From the IMG/VR virus record IMGVR_UViG_3300046474_000372, positions 1-56,805 of that record: a stretch of 56,805 nt of DNA. One strand, given 5' to 3'. Position 1 is the stretch's first letter. Every line of letters begins with the position of its first letter. Made by a program: the position numbers and the translations under genes. The notes beneath the pieces were generated by a model. The model did no database searches and was not told the DNA's origin. It saw only the letters and a list, made by a program, of their open reading frames with translations. The stretch is from a virus. Shown here piece by piece: positions 22,158-30,093 of this stretch.

Positions 22158-23297
22158 ATGGTTAATCTTTCTTCAACTGTAACACCAGTAAGTTCTGCAT
22201 CTGACGAATACTGGACGCAAATCCCTAAGACTTACGACGAACGCAGACAAATCAAGACCCGTCTTGCCAGAGCTTTTCGAGACTGTTTGACCCAAGTCAA
22301 GTTAAGTGGAAATGTTCGTGAACTTAAATCGTATTATAAGCCTAACGAGCAAGCTTATGTAGAATCCATAGAAATGACAATGGATAACTACTCATATAAC
22401 CGTAGCAATAACGAAGATGTTATCAATGCGTTTCTCGTACATATAGGAGCACAAAATTCTGAGCGTAACGAGAAAACTCAAAACTATACTACCTTTATGT
22501 TCGATGGGGTTAAGGTAACGTTATGGCACGTAACTGATGGCAGGCATGCTACAAATAGTAGAGCAGGCGGATACTTAGATGCCCAAGCTCAGATTTTATT
22601 TTTCGGTTACGGAGGTTTGTATAAACTTCTGAATATTGTACTTAAGGAATCGGGCTTTTATCTTTCCGAGGACGTTTGTGTCAAATATGCTGGGGACAAT
22701 GGAAACGGAGTCACAAGTGAGTTTATTGTATCTTCCTCAGGAGACTGTTCAGTAAGATTGCTTGGGATGAGTAATAGGGCGTATTCCGACGCCACCTACG
22801 CAAACTTCAGAAATATCGGAGATATCGTAACGTGGATCCTTAAAGGAAAATACGTTTCATTTTCTGATTTCCACATGAACGAGGCTAAACAGTACACGGG
22901 TCCAGATGATTATTTTGGATGCGACATGTTCCGCCAAGCAGTAGAGTTTCTCAGAACAGCTGACTGGGAAAGTCTCACAACTCCTACTTCACTACCAGTG
23001 ACTTCTAATAAACACAGACTTAAACTGTGGGAAGGCTGGAACCCTGGGTCATATAGAGAATACACGACAATGAGCGAGAATCGTGTAAAGTATTCTCTCA
23101 TCGGCGCTAAGTACAATGATGCTGTGATTCAAGAAGTGACAGGACTAGACTCTGATACTATCCCGTTCAAGACGTTCAAACCTGCATTCGAAGCAGAGAT
23201 TTCTGCAAAGCAAGACTTCGAGTTCTTCTTGCTGAGTTCTTCCGAAGAAACTATTAAAAGCAAAATCCAAGAGACGTACCAGAGACTTACGGCTTAA
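22158..23297 (+). CDS. Uncharacterised 379-aa protein
   Basis: A large soluble protein with mixed alpha/beta pattern and no motif I recognise. 'AFLVHIGAQNSERNEKTQNYTTFMF' and 'VKVTLWHVTDGRHATNSR' are conserved-looking cores, and a C-terminal helix carries many acidic residues. The annotated ATG has no clear ribosome site. It is followed by a strong terminator, so it is transcribed separately from the repair genes downstream. Confidence 0.55.
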   Translation: MVNLSSTVTPVSSASDEYWTQIPKTYDERRQIKTRLARAFRDCLTQVKLSGNVRELKSYYKPNEQAYVESIEMTMDNYSYNRSNNEDVINAFLVHIGAQNSERNEKTQNYTTFMFDGVKVTLWHVTDGRHATNSRAGGYLDAQAQILFFGYGGLYKLLNIVLKESGFYLSEDVCVKYAGDNGNGVTSEFIVSSSGDCSVRLLGMSNRAYSDATYANFRNIGDIVTWILKGKYVSFSDFHMNEAKQYTGPDDYFGCDMFRQAVEFLRTADWESLTTPTSLPVTSNKHRLKLWEGWNPGSYREYTTMSENRVKYSLIGAKYNDAVIQEVTGLDSDTIPFKTFKPAFEAEISAKQDFEFFLLSSSEETIKSKIQETYQRLTA

Positions 23298-23307
23298 GTT
23301 TTAAAAT

Positions 23308-23343
23308 AGCTTAGACATGTTATAATGTGTCTAGGCTTTTTTT
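23308..23343 (+). terminator. Strong Rho-independent terminator
   Basis: AGCTTAGACA pairs with TGTCTAGGCT (10 bp, one G-U) around a 10-nt loop, followed by TTTTTTT. It separates the 379-aa gene from the repair helicase. Confidence 0.85.
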
Positions 23344-23369
23344 AGCTTTTCAAAGGCGTCACTACAAGA

Positions 23370-25304
23370 ATGTTACAACCAAACGACGAATTCCTCTTCA
23401 CCCGTCAGCGGCACGAAGCCGACGTAATGGGCACTCACTACGATCTAAGACTTGTTCATGGAGACAAAGCTTATTCTTTTGCAACGCTTAAAGATATGCC
23501 AAAGCCGGGTGAAATCATTGGCGTATTTGAACAGCCGGTCCATGACCGTGCATACGCATTGAGTAAAAAGGTTGTAATTCCAAAAGGCCAATATGGCGCT
23601 GGAACTACGTATCTAGATTGGGTTCGTAAGGCGATTGTAGCACCACACAGCACAGAGACTATGCTGGTAATCTTCACCAAAGACGGTGAGAAGTTTTTGT
23701 TGAAGAAGTCCCCTACGAAAGATGCCCCTACTTCTTGGATATTTCGAAACATTACCGGAATGGGTAAGAGTCAAAGTCCATATCTCACACGTAAGACTTC
23801 TCTCGAAAAGAAGGCTTGGGCGCTTGACGATTATGCTGGTGGTAACGTATATCTAGAAAAGATTGCCAAGAAGAAACAGGAACAGAAAAGTGACCTACAG
23901 CCTCACCAAATTGACGCTCTTGACCATTTGGATAAAGAAAAAGGCGTTGTCCTTCATCACAGCCTTGGCAGCGGCAAGACAAAGACGTTTCTTAAGGCAG
24001 TACAGAAGTATCAAGAACAGTACCCTAAAAAGAGGGCGCTGGTCATTGCTCCTGCCAGTCTCGTCACGAACGTTGATAAAGAACTTAAGAAGCACAAGAT
24101 TAACTTGGACAGAAATCGACTGGATGTAATGTCCTACGAAAAAGCTGTTAACGATGCACACAAACTACGTAAAAATGATTACTCCATCGCAGTTGCTGAC
24201 GAAGCTCACAGGCTCCGTAACACGAACACTAAACGTACTAGAGAACTCCGAGACATTATCAGCGGTGCTGATCGTCGTTTACTTGCAACTGCTACTGGCA
24301 ATTACAATAAGCTCTCTGATATATCAGCTCTTGTAAACATTGCTGCAAATGATAATGTTCTTCCGGAAGAAGCCAAGAAGATGGAAGATCGTTACACGAA
24401 AGAAGAAATCATTAAGCCAGGTTTCAAAGATAGACTTCTTGGAGCCAAGCCTGAAGCAGTGCGTAGACTCGACCGTAGGAAAGAGCTTAAGGAAATTCTC
24501 AATCAATACGTAAGTTTCTATGACAGTCAGGATGACCCTGCAGCTGCAAAGCACTTCCCGAAGAAGACTGAAAAGATAGTAGAAGTGGAAATGTCTAAGG
24601 AACAGCAGAAGTATTACAAGTTTGCTGAAGGGAAATTACCATTTCTATTACGGATGAAATTGAGGCACAATATGCCTATGGACAAGAAAGAAATGGCAAG
24701 TCTTAATTCATTCTCTGCTGGCGTAAGACAGGTTTCTAACGGTCACAGGCACTTGACGTTAGACGGTAAGGCTGAGTACTCACCTAAGATCCTGAAGGCC
24801 GTAGAGAGCTTACAGAAGGGTATGGCAGAGGATAAGAACTTCAAGGCACTTGTATATTCGAACTACCTCGATGCTGGCCTGCGAGACTATTCTAGAAAAC
24901 TGAAAGAAGCCAAGATTGACCATGCTATCTATGATGGGTCACTGTCAAGAGCAGAGAAGGATCACTTGGTCAAAGAATACAACTCAGGTAAGAAGAAGGT
25001 TCTGCTGATTTCATCTTCAGGTTCAGAGGGGTTGGATTCCAAGGGGACAAAGCGAGTGCAAGTGCTAGAACCTCACTTCAACCCCAGTAAAATCAACCAG
25101 GTAGTTGGGCGTGCTGTACGATTTGGTTCACACGAACATCTGCCAGAAGCGGAGCGCAATGTGCTAGTCGAGCATTTCCACAGCGTACATCCGAAGCCTA
25201 TGTGGGGCAAGACTCCGTATTCGATTGATAAGTATTTGTCAGAGAATTCAGATACTAAAGAAGAACTGTTTGATGAAGTAAAAGGACTAATGAAAAATGA
25301 CTAA
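23370..25304 (+). CDS. LigD-type 3'-phosphoesterase fused to SF2 helicase, internal NKYLEKIA-like tag
   Basis: A 644-aa fusion. Residues 5-80 match the 3'-phosphoesterase (PE) domain of bacterial LigD: H15, 'THYDLRL' (H23, D25, R27), K41, 'VHDRAY' (H58, Y62) and 'IPKGQYGAGT' (70-79). PE domains clean 3' ends by removing phosphate or ribonucleotides. Residues 159-166 read NVYLEKIA, a copy of the head-protein tag. Residues 176-600 are an SF2/SNF2-like helicase: LQPHQ (176-180), GSGKT (200-204), DEAH (277-280), 'LLATATGN' (motif III) and 'VVGRAVRFGS' (motif VI). Its last codons overlap the ligase gene, so both act together in DNA end repair. Confidence 0.8.
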   Translation: MLQPNDEFLFTRQRHEADVMGTHYDLRLVHGDKAYSFATLKDMPKPGEIIGVFEQPVHDRAYALSKKVVIPKGQYGAGTTYLDWVRKAIVAPHSTETMLVIFTKDGEKFLLKKSPTKDAPTSWIFRNITGMGKSQSPYLTRKTSLEKKAWALDDYAGGNVYLEKIAKKKQEQKSDLQPHQIDALDHLDKEKGVVLHHSLGSGKTKTFLKAVQKYQEQYPKKRALVIAPASLVTNVDKELKKHKINLDRNRLDVMSYEKAVNDAHKLRKNDYSIAVADEAHRLRNTNTKRTRELRDIISGADRRLLATATGNYNKLSDISALVNIAANDNVLPEEAKKMEDRYTKEEIIKPGFKDRLLGAKPEAVRRLDRRKELKEILNQYVSFYDSQDDPAAAKHFPKKTEKIVEVEMSKEQQKYYKFAEGKLPFLLRMKLRHNMPMDKKEMASLNSFSAGVRQVSNGHRHLTLDGKAEYSPKILKAVESLQKGMAEDKNFKALVYSNYLDAGLRDYSRKLKEAKIDHAIYDGSLSRAEKDHLVKEYNSGKKKVLLISSSGSEGLDSKGTKRVQVLEPHFNPSKINQVVGRAVRFGSHEHLPEAERNVLVEHFHSVHPKPMWGKTPYSIDKYLSENSDTKEELFDEVKGLMKND

Positions 25305-26661
25305 CAAGTACCTAGAGAAAATGGCAGCTCAGCTTAAAGAACCGGCAAGTCCGGAAAGTCTAGGCTTTGACTTGTCAAAAGGTGATGAGAAAGAACTGTA
25401 CAAGTGGATGACAGCCGTCACTCTTTTCTCTAGGCCTATTCAACGTTCAGTCGCATCTTTAGCTGCTAAACACATGGCTTCGAAGGGGTTTTATTCCCCG
25501 GAAGCTGTTGAGTCTGCAGGCTGGGAAAATCTACGTGATGCATTAGTTCAAGGCCATTACGGACGTTTCGATGAGTCAACAGCTACTACGATGCTTGCTC
25601 AGGCCAAACACCTGAGAGAGAAGTACGGGACTATTAATAATCTGATAGATAATCATACTCCTGAAGAAATTCGTGCTGAGATTCAGTCCTTCAGAGGTAT
25701 TGGTCCTTTGGGGAGTCAGTTGTTTGTAGAAGGTATCAATCCGTACCTTAGTCAAATTCAGAAGCAAGCTTCAATCGACACATACGTCAGACACAAATAC
25801 GTAGAAGGCGATTGGACAGCACTCGAACATCCAGTTGCATCAAAGAAATGGGACGGGGCCCACTTTGTGCTTACCGTACAGCCTGATGGCTCTTTAACTT
25901 ACCATTCACGTAGGCCAAGTGTAAAAGGTGGATTCCCAGAGCGTTCAGCACAGCTTCCACATCTGGCTAAACCAATGCCAGAATACGTTGGTAACCAGTT
26001 TGCGGTAGAGCTTGTACACACCGGACTTGCAAAGTCTGAAACCGAGTCGCACCCTACAGTTTCAGGTATTCTTAATTCTCTACCTCCGAGATCTATTGCA
26101 ACTCAAGCTGAGAAAGGCCCAGTACGTGCTGTGCTAATTGACGTTAAGAATCCGAATCTCGCAACATACAAAGATAAAGTTGAGTATCTTCAAAAGTTCG
26201 AAAAGGACTACGGAAATTCTGATTTGATGTTTGCACCTCACTTAGAGTACGGGGTAGATGCGATCAACAAATACCTAGATACTATCAAGAGCCAGAAAGG
26301 CGAAGGCTTAATAGTTGCGGACTACGCTAAGCCTGAGACAGAATCAGTACGATACAAAGTAAAGAACTACGTAACGTATAATCTGAAGGTTATTGGCCAG
26401 CAACAAGAAATCGACATCAAGGGCAACCCAAAAGATAGTATGGGTGCATTGATTTTGGCTGATGCCTCAGGACGTATGGTAGGAAAGGTTGGAACTGGGT
26501 TTGATAGAGACACTAGAATCCAAGCCTGGAAGAATCCAGCCATGTTTAATGAGAAGCTAATTCAAGTAAAAGCGTATCCTCCTAGCGTTCCAGGTGGTCA
26601 AATCAGATTCCCAGTTTACAATGGGTTTTCTGATGGGGACCTTGACCGAGTAAATCTCTAA
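25297..26661 (+). CDS. HhH-GPD glycosylase-like domain fused to ATP-dependent DNA ligase, NKYLEKMA-tagged
   Basis: A 454-aa protein. Residues 1-10 are MTNKYLEKMA, the head-protein tag. Residues ~30-170 look like an HhH-GPD (EndoIII/AlkA-type) domain: 'FRGIGPLGSQLFVEG' hairpin at 132-146 and 'SIDTYVRHKYV' (159-169), whose D161 fits the catalytic Asp of V-D-T-H; the EndoIII lysine is replaced, so a monofunctional glycosylase or a non-catalytic DNA reader is likely. Residues ~176-454 are a nucleotidyltransferase ligase: K184-W-D-G187 (motif I), 'FAVELVHTG' (III), 'EGLIVADY' (IV), 'RYKVKNY' (V). Overlaps the helicase gene by 8 nt. Confidence 0.8.
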   Translation: MTNKYLEKMAAQLKEPASPESLGFDLSKGDEKELYKWMTAVTLFSRPIQRSVASLAAKHMASKGFYSPEAVESAGWENLRDALVQGHYGRFDESTATTMLAQAKHLREKYGTINNLIDNHTPEEIRAEIQSFRGIGPLGSQLFVEGINPYLSQIQKQASIDTYVRHKYVEGDWTALEHPVASKKWDGAHFVLTVQPDGSLTYHSRRPSVKGGFPERSAQLPHLAKPMPEYVGNQFAVELVHTGLAKSETESHPTVSGILNSLPPRSIATQAEKGPVRAVLIDVKNPNLATYKDKVEYLQKFEKDYGNSDLMFAPHLEYGVDAINKYLDTIKSQKGEGLIVADYAKPETESVRYKVKNYVTYNLKVIGQQQEIDIKGNPKDSMGALILADASGRMVGKVGTGFDRDTRIQAWKNPAMFNEKLIQVKAYPPSVPGGQIRFPVYNGFSDGDLDRVNL

Positions 26662-26683
26662 AATCCACAATTGGTCCTTCGAA

Positions 26684-26693
26684 TTGGTATAAG
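26684..26693 (+). promoter_or_regulatory. Plus-strand promoter TTGGTATAAG with 5' hairpin
   Basis: Exact motif, followed by GTAGAG-GAAATTCAT-CTCTAC (26700-26720) at the expected RNA start. Confidence 0.7.
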
Positions 26694-26753
26694 AATAATG
26701 TAGAGGAAATTCATCTCTACTAAAAACAATTCTACTTCGTAAGGACCAGTACC

Positions 26754-27401
26754 ATGAACCAGCTTTTTGCAGCCCCGAAACAGTCTACAGCAAGCTATGA
26801 CGGTCAAGGGTGGCTCGTTCAACCCAAGAACTTTTCCCATGCTGTTTATTTGGTCATCGAGGCAGAGCCGGGTCTCAAGCAGTCCGAGATTCGCAATGTT
26901 TTGAAAGCTCTCGGTAACTCTGTAAACAATTTGCATCAAGCAATAAACGACCTTTTCAAGGGTGGATACATCGCATACTCGAACATTAAGGGTGCGATGC
27001 ATGACCCTGATGATCGTTTGAAGTTCCGTTGGCGAGTCACCGATAAGCTGTACAAGCCGAAGGCGATCATGAAGAAGATCAAGCCCCTGCCCGTCACAGA
27101 AAACGCACCTTCTCTCCCAAGAATCGATGAAATCAAACCGGAAAAGCGTACGCCAGAGCTTCATATCGTTCAAGGCATTGCAACGGTTGACGCAGGTCAT
27201 CCTCAGTTCGGAAAGATTGCGAAAACCATTCTCGACGCAACCAAGTCGGATCCGGCTCCGGTCGCGACTGAGACTCCCAAGGTAGAAGAGAAACGTCTCA
27301 TCACCGGGATTTTCATCGACATCGATGAGAAGGGAATTGTGTTGACTCCGGAGCAGTTCATGAAACTGTTCAAGGAAATGAAGACACTGATCGAAGGATA
27401 A
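26754..27401 (+). CDS. Winged-helix-like protein
   Basis: A 215-aa protein. Residues ~28-85 read as a helix-turn-helix with wing: 'AVYLVIEAEPGLKQSEIRNV' then 'NLHQAINDLFKGGYIAYSNI', as in MarR/replication-initiator winged helices. The middle is Pro/Lys/Glu-rich and flexible; the C-terminal ~35 residues form a small folded tail. It likely binds DNA; whether as regulator or accessory factor is unknown. Monocistronic: own promoter, own terminator. Confidence 0.55.
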   Translation: MNQLFAAPKQSTASYDGQGWLVQPKNFSHAVYLVIEAEPGLKQSEIRNVLKALGNSVNNLHQAINDLFKGGYIAYSNIKGAMHDPDDRLKFRWRVTDKLYKPKAIMKKIKPLPVTENAPSLPRIDEIKPEKRTPELHIVQGIATVDAGHPQFGKIAKTILDATKSDPAPVATETPKVEEKRLITGIFIDIDEKGIVLTPEQFMKLFKEMKTLIEG

Positions 27402-27457
27402 GTACAGCGCAAGGACTGACTGCGCTTATCCCCCAGGTAGGCGTGGTCGGGAGGTTT

Positions 27458-27500
27458 AGGAGAGCACCGGACAACCCTGCGGGTGTCTCTCCTCTTTTTT
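27458..27500 (+). terminator. Rho-independent terminator
   Basis: AGGAGAG-CACC pairs with GGTG-(T)-CTCTCCT, 11 bp with one bulge, followed by CTTTTTT. It faces the convergent beta-prime gene ending at 27503. Confidence 0.85.
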
Positions 27501-27502
27501 GA

Positions 27503-28672
27503 TTAGCCGTGGCTAGTGATTTTTAGCGGAGTGTTCTCGTTGATTTCGCCCTTGCGTAGAGCTTCGAGAGCATCTTCTTCTGTTGCGAATTCACGAGGAG
27601 CTTGAGTTGTATCAGGTTCAGTAATTGCCATAGAACCAATAACGGCTTCGTGGCCAGGTGCTACCATTGATGCGCCTTGGCCTTTACGATAGTCGTAAAT
27701 GTGTTGTTGTGGCAGAAGCTTTTGTTTAGCTTCTTCAACTGCTTCTGGGGTCATCGGTACGTGCAACGTTAAAGCATCGCCATCGAAGTCACCTGCATAC
27801 ATAGGAAGATGCAGAGGATTGATACCAAGTGTCTTGCCCTCAATAGGCACAGGGAAGTGAGCCGTAATGTTGGTTCTCATTAGAGTAGGAGCCCGGTTAA
27901 GAATAACAGGAACCTGCTTAATCATCTTGTTAAAGCTGTTCGTTGCAGCTACATCCCTATTTTCTACAGCTTTTCTGGCAGCAATCAAATCATAGCCGTT
28001 ACGAACCAAGTCACGAATGATGTGGAACTCATACATTGTCCACAGCATATCCTTTGGTGCAGCAACTTCGTTGAAGCCAAGATTAGGCTCTGCATAAATA
28101 GTTGCTCTACCTGAGAAGTCTTGTTTCTTCTTAAGAAGTTTGTTGTGGAAGAATCCGCCTTTAGGCCCAGTATCTCCAGAGATTTGCTGGATGTAACCTT
28201 TTAGTTCCTTTCCTCGTGCGCTCCCAGATACGGCATCACCGAGACCGAAAATAGCTTTGACGCCATTATAAGCATCTTTGCGTTCATTAACCAATTGATC
28301 ATGAGTAAGGTCATCCTTGATATCCTTTAGAGAATTGTTGATGGTCATATGGTCACGGTAAAGAGTATTCACATCAGCGAACTCAATACGATTACCACCC
28401 ATAGGAATACTAGGACGAACTAATGGAGGTGTTACTGGAATATTGTGAAGCACATAAGCTGACTCAGGGTTCAAGCCCACTTTTTTTAGCCCAGCTAAGT
28501 ACTTGATTTTTTTAACAATTGCGTCTCTCTTAGACGGAGACTTAGTTTCTTTGATCTCAGCCTTAAGCGCATTAATTTGCGATTCTACATCGATGCTTGA
28601 TAGCATTTGATGGAATGCATCACCTGAAACTGCTAGAGTTTCTGGATCTACGGGTTCATTTGGTTTGCTCAT
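27503..28672 (-). CDS. RNA polymerase beta-prime subunit, catalytic N-terminal part
   Basis: A 389-aa protein with the active-site magnesium loop: 'YAGDFDGDALTLHVP', D295, D297 and D299. Upstream are 'IPVTPPLVRPSIPMGGNR', 'KKKQDFSGRATI' and 'VPVILNRAPTLMR', all core beta-prime blocks; downstream is 'MVAPGHEAVIGSMAIT'. It begins at the equivalent of about E. coli residue 300, so the first zinc finger and much of the clamp are absent and no gene in this window supplies them. It continues functionally in the gene at 19120. A TTAAAATTT sequence 8 nt before the ATG is a weak late-promoter variant. Confidence 0.9.
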   Translation of the reverse strand: MSKPNEPVDPETLAVSGDAFHQMLSSIDVESQINALKAEIKETKSPSKRDAIVKKIKYLAGLKKVGLNPESAYVLHNIPVTPPLVRPSIPMGGNRIEFADVNTLYRDHMTINNSLKDIKDDLTHDQLVNERKDAYNGVKAIFGLGDAVSGSARGKELKGYIQQISGDTGPKGGFFHNKLLKKKQDFSGRATIYAEPNLGFNEVAAPKDMLWTMYEFHIIRDLVRNGYDLIAARKAVENRDVAATNSFNKMIKQVPVILNRAPTLMRTNITAHFPVPIEGKTLGINPLHLPMYAGDFDGDALTLHVPMTPEAVEEAKQKLLPQQHIYDYRKGQGASMVAPGHEAVIGSMAITEPDTTQAPREFATEEDALEALRKGEINENTPLKITSHG

Positions 28673-28690
28673 GATTCAAATTTTAAGATG

Positions 28691-29320
28691 TTAGCCGTTC
28701 ATCATTAGTGTTCTTCTTGCTCTAGCAGGGCCTGTGTACGCTGCATTCAAGTACTTTGCTGCACCTATCCATACATTACCTCCTCCTCCTGAATCAGTCT
28801 GAGTAAGAGTTATATCTAATTTCAAAGTTTGCTTTGGAGAATTTGCACTGTAAGTAATGGTGGAAAACCAATATCCAGTGTTTTGTGTCAATGCCTGGTT
28901 TTGAGTAAGCACTGGAGTACTTCCGTCAGAAAGAGTAGCTACTAATCTTGAAGCTCCACTTGAAACTCCCCAATATATAACTGCTGTTCTAGGAGTAGTG
29001 TCTGCCGGAAATGAAATGCTAAACCCTTGACCCGGTATAGAGTCGCTTGCAGGAGATACGAAAGTACCTTCACGTTTAGAAGTTCCCGATGCTAGAGGGG
29101 TTCCTCCAGTCCAAGTATAGCCTAAGCCGAAATTGAAGCCAGCAAAGGAAGCGCTTGTACCCAGAATAGTCGGTAAGCTTATTGTTGAGCCTGCACCGCT
29201 CTTACGATTAGGCGCCGTAGCAGATTGAGGAAATTCTATCCAGTCTGTTTGAGCAGGAGTTGTAAGATTGAATACCTCAGTTCCAGTACAAGCTGTAACC
29301 GATCCGCTTAAAGTACCCAT
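28691..29320 (-). CDS. Fibre-region beta-sandwich protein
   Basis: A 209-aa, Ser/Thr/Gly-rich beta protein without signal peptide. Residues ~80-190 ('QGFSISFPADTTPRTAVIYW...YWFSTITYSANSPKQTLKLDI') have the strand pattern of a jelly-roll or carbohydrate-binding sandwich. It overlaps its upstream neighbour by 1 nt. Location in a run of fibre-like genes suggests a tail fibre tip or capsid surface protein that meets the host surface. Confidence 0.55.
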   Translation of the reverse strand: MGTLSGSVTACTGTEVFNLTTPAQTDWIEFPQSATAPNRKSGAGSTISLPTILGTSASFAGFNFGLGYTWTGGTPLASGTSKREGTFVSPASDSIPGQGFSISFPADTTPRTAVIYWGVSSGASRLVATLSDGSTPVLTQNQALTQNTGYWFSTITYSANSPKQTLKLDITLTQTDSGGGGNVWIGAAKYLNAAYTGPARARRTLMMNG

Positions 29321-29853
29321 TATGATAGAGTTCCTAGAAGGTTAAATCTGACGTTTGCAAGAGTAGCATCAGCCGATATAGGGCCTACTATTTCAAATAC
29401 GTCACCTATTGCAAAACTTACTGCAGAAACAAAAGTTAAAGTAGCTACTGTTCCACTGGCTGCGAATACAGCAGTACCAATCGAAGAACCGTTTTTAGTA
29501 AAAGTGATAGTTGTTGATGCCGTAGCAGCAGTTTTAGAATCAACTCTACTTCCCGTTAATCCAGATGGGAAAGAGAATGCTCGACGTATATTTATAGATG
29601 CTAGTGTTTCGGTATTTGCAAAACTTCCCTGCACGAACAAAATAACATCGAACGGTACGCTGCCACCACCTCCAGCTGTATTTATAGTTACGTCCCCAGT
29701 TCCTTCATCAGCGCCTGTCCAACTAAAAGTAATACCAGTACCAGCTATTACCTTAGTAATAAGCGCGCTTCCTGCCGTAGTAGTGTTTAAATCAGTTCTA
29801 AGTACTGTTCCATCTGCGCCTTGTGCCCCAAGATTAAGCTGTGTACGTGCCAT
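29320..29853 (-). CDS. Fibre-like protein
   Basis: A 177-aa protein opening with 'LNLGAQGADGTVLRTDLNTT' and 'TGITFSWTGADEGTGDVTIN', sequences typical of the thin repetitive shafts of tail fibres. The C-terminal half ('TKNGSSIGTAVFAASGTV') is a small beta domain. Co-transcribed with its neighbours. Confidence 0.6.
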   Translation of the reverse strand: MARTQLNLGAQGADGTVLRTDLNTTTAGSALITKVIAGTGITFSWTGADEGTGDVTINTAGGGGSVPFDVILFVQGSFANTETLASINIRRAFSFPSGLTGSRVDSKTAATASTTITFTKNGSSIGTAVFAASGTVATLTFVSAVSFAIGDVFEIVGPISADATLANVRFNLLGTLS

Positions 29854-30093
29854 TTATTTTCTCGTTTTACGTTCAGGCTGAATCATCTCTTTCAGCTCTG
29901 TATTAGACTCTTCTAATTTTAGAATTCTTTCCTTGAGAAGGCTGATTAACTCAGCATCCTGTAGAACTCTTTGTGTAAGACGTTCTTTCTGAATTTCTAA
30001 CATCCATACGTTAGAATATAAAACGCCCAGCTCGTTTTGCATCTTTCCGAGCCAGGCGCTTTGTTCTGGTACAACTTGAGTGTTATCTGTCAT
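29854..30093 (-). CDS. Small coiled-coil protein
   Basis: A 79-aa protein. Residues ~20-75 form one long helix with heptad spacing of Leu ('LISLLKERILKLEESNTELK'), predicted as a coiled coil. It overlaps the upstream fibre gene by 4 nt (ATGA) and the downstream fibre gene starts adjacent to it. It could be a fibre assembly chaperone or oligomerisation protein. Confidence 0.55.
   Translation of the reverse strand: MTDNTQVVPEQSAWLGKMQNELGVLYSNVWMLEIQKERLTQRVLQDAELISLLKERILKLEESNTELKEMIQPERKTRK

Noticed and set aside
23318-23328. GTTATAATG as a -10 promoter for the repair helicase.
   Set aside because: It is the loop of a 10-bp terminator hairpin and lacks the TTGGTATAAG context.
25749-25776. 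IQKQAS in the ligase as a prohead protease site between its two domains.
   Set aside because: The sequence is immediately followed by IDTYVRH, which fits the HhH-GPD catalytic Asp block, so the site would lie inside a folded domain.
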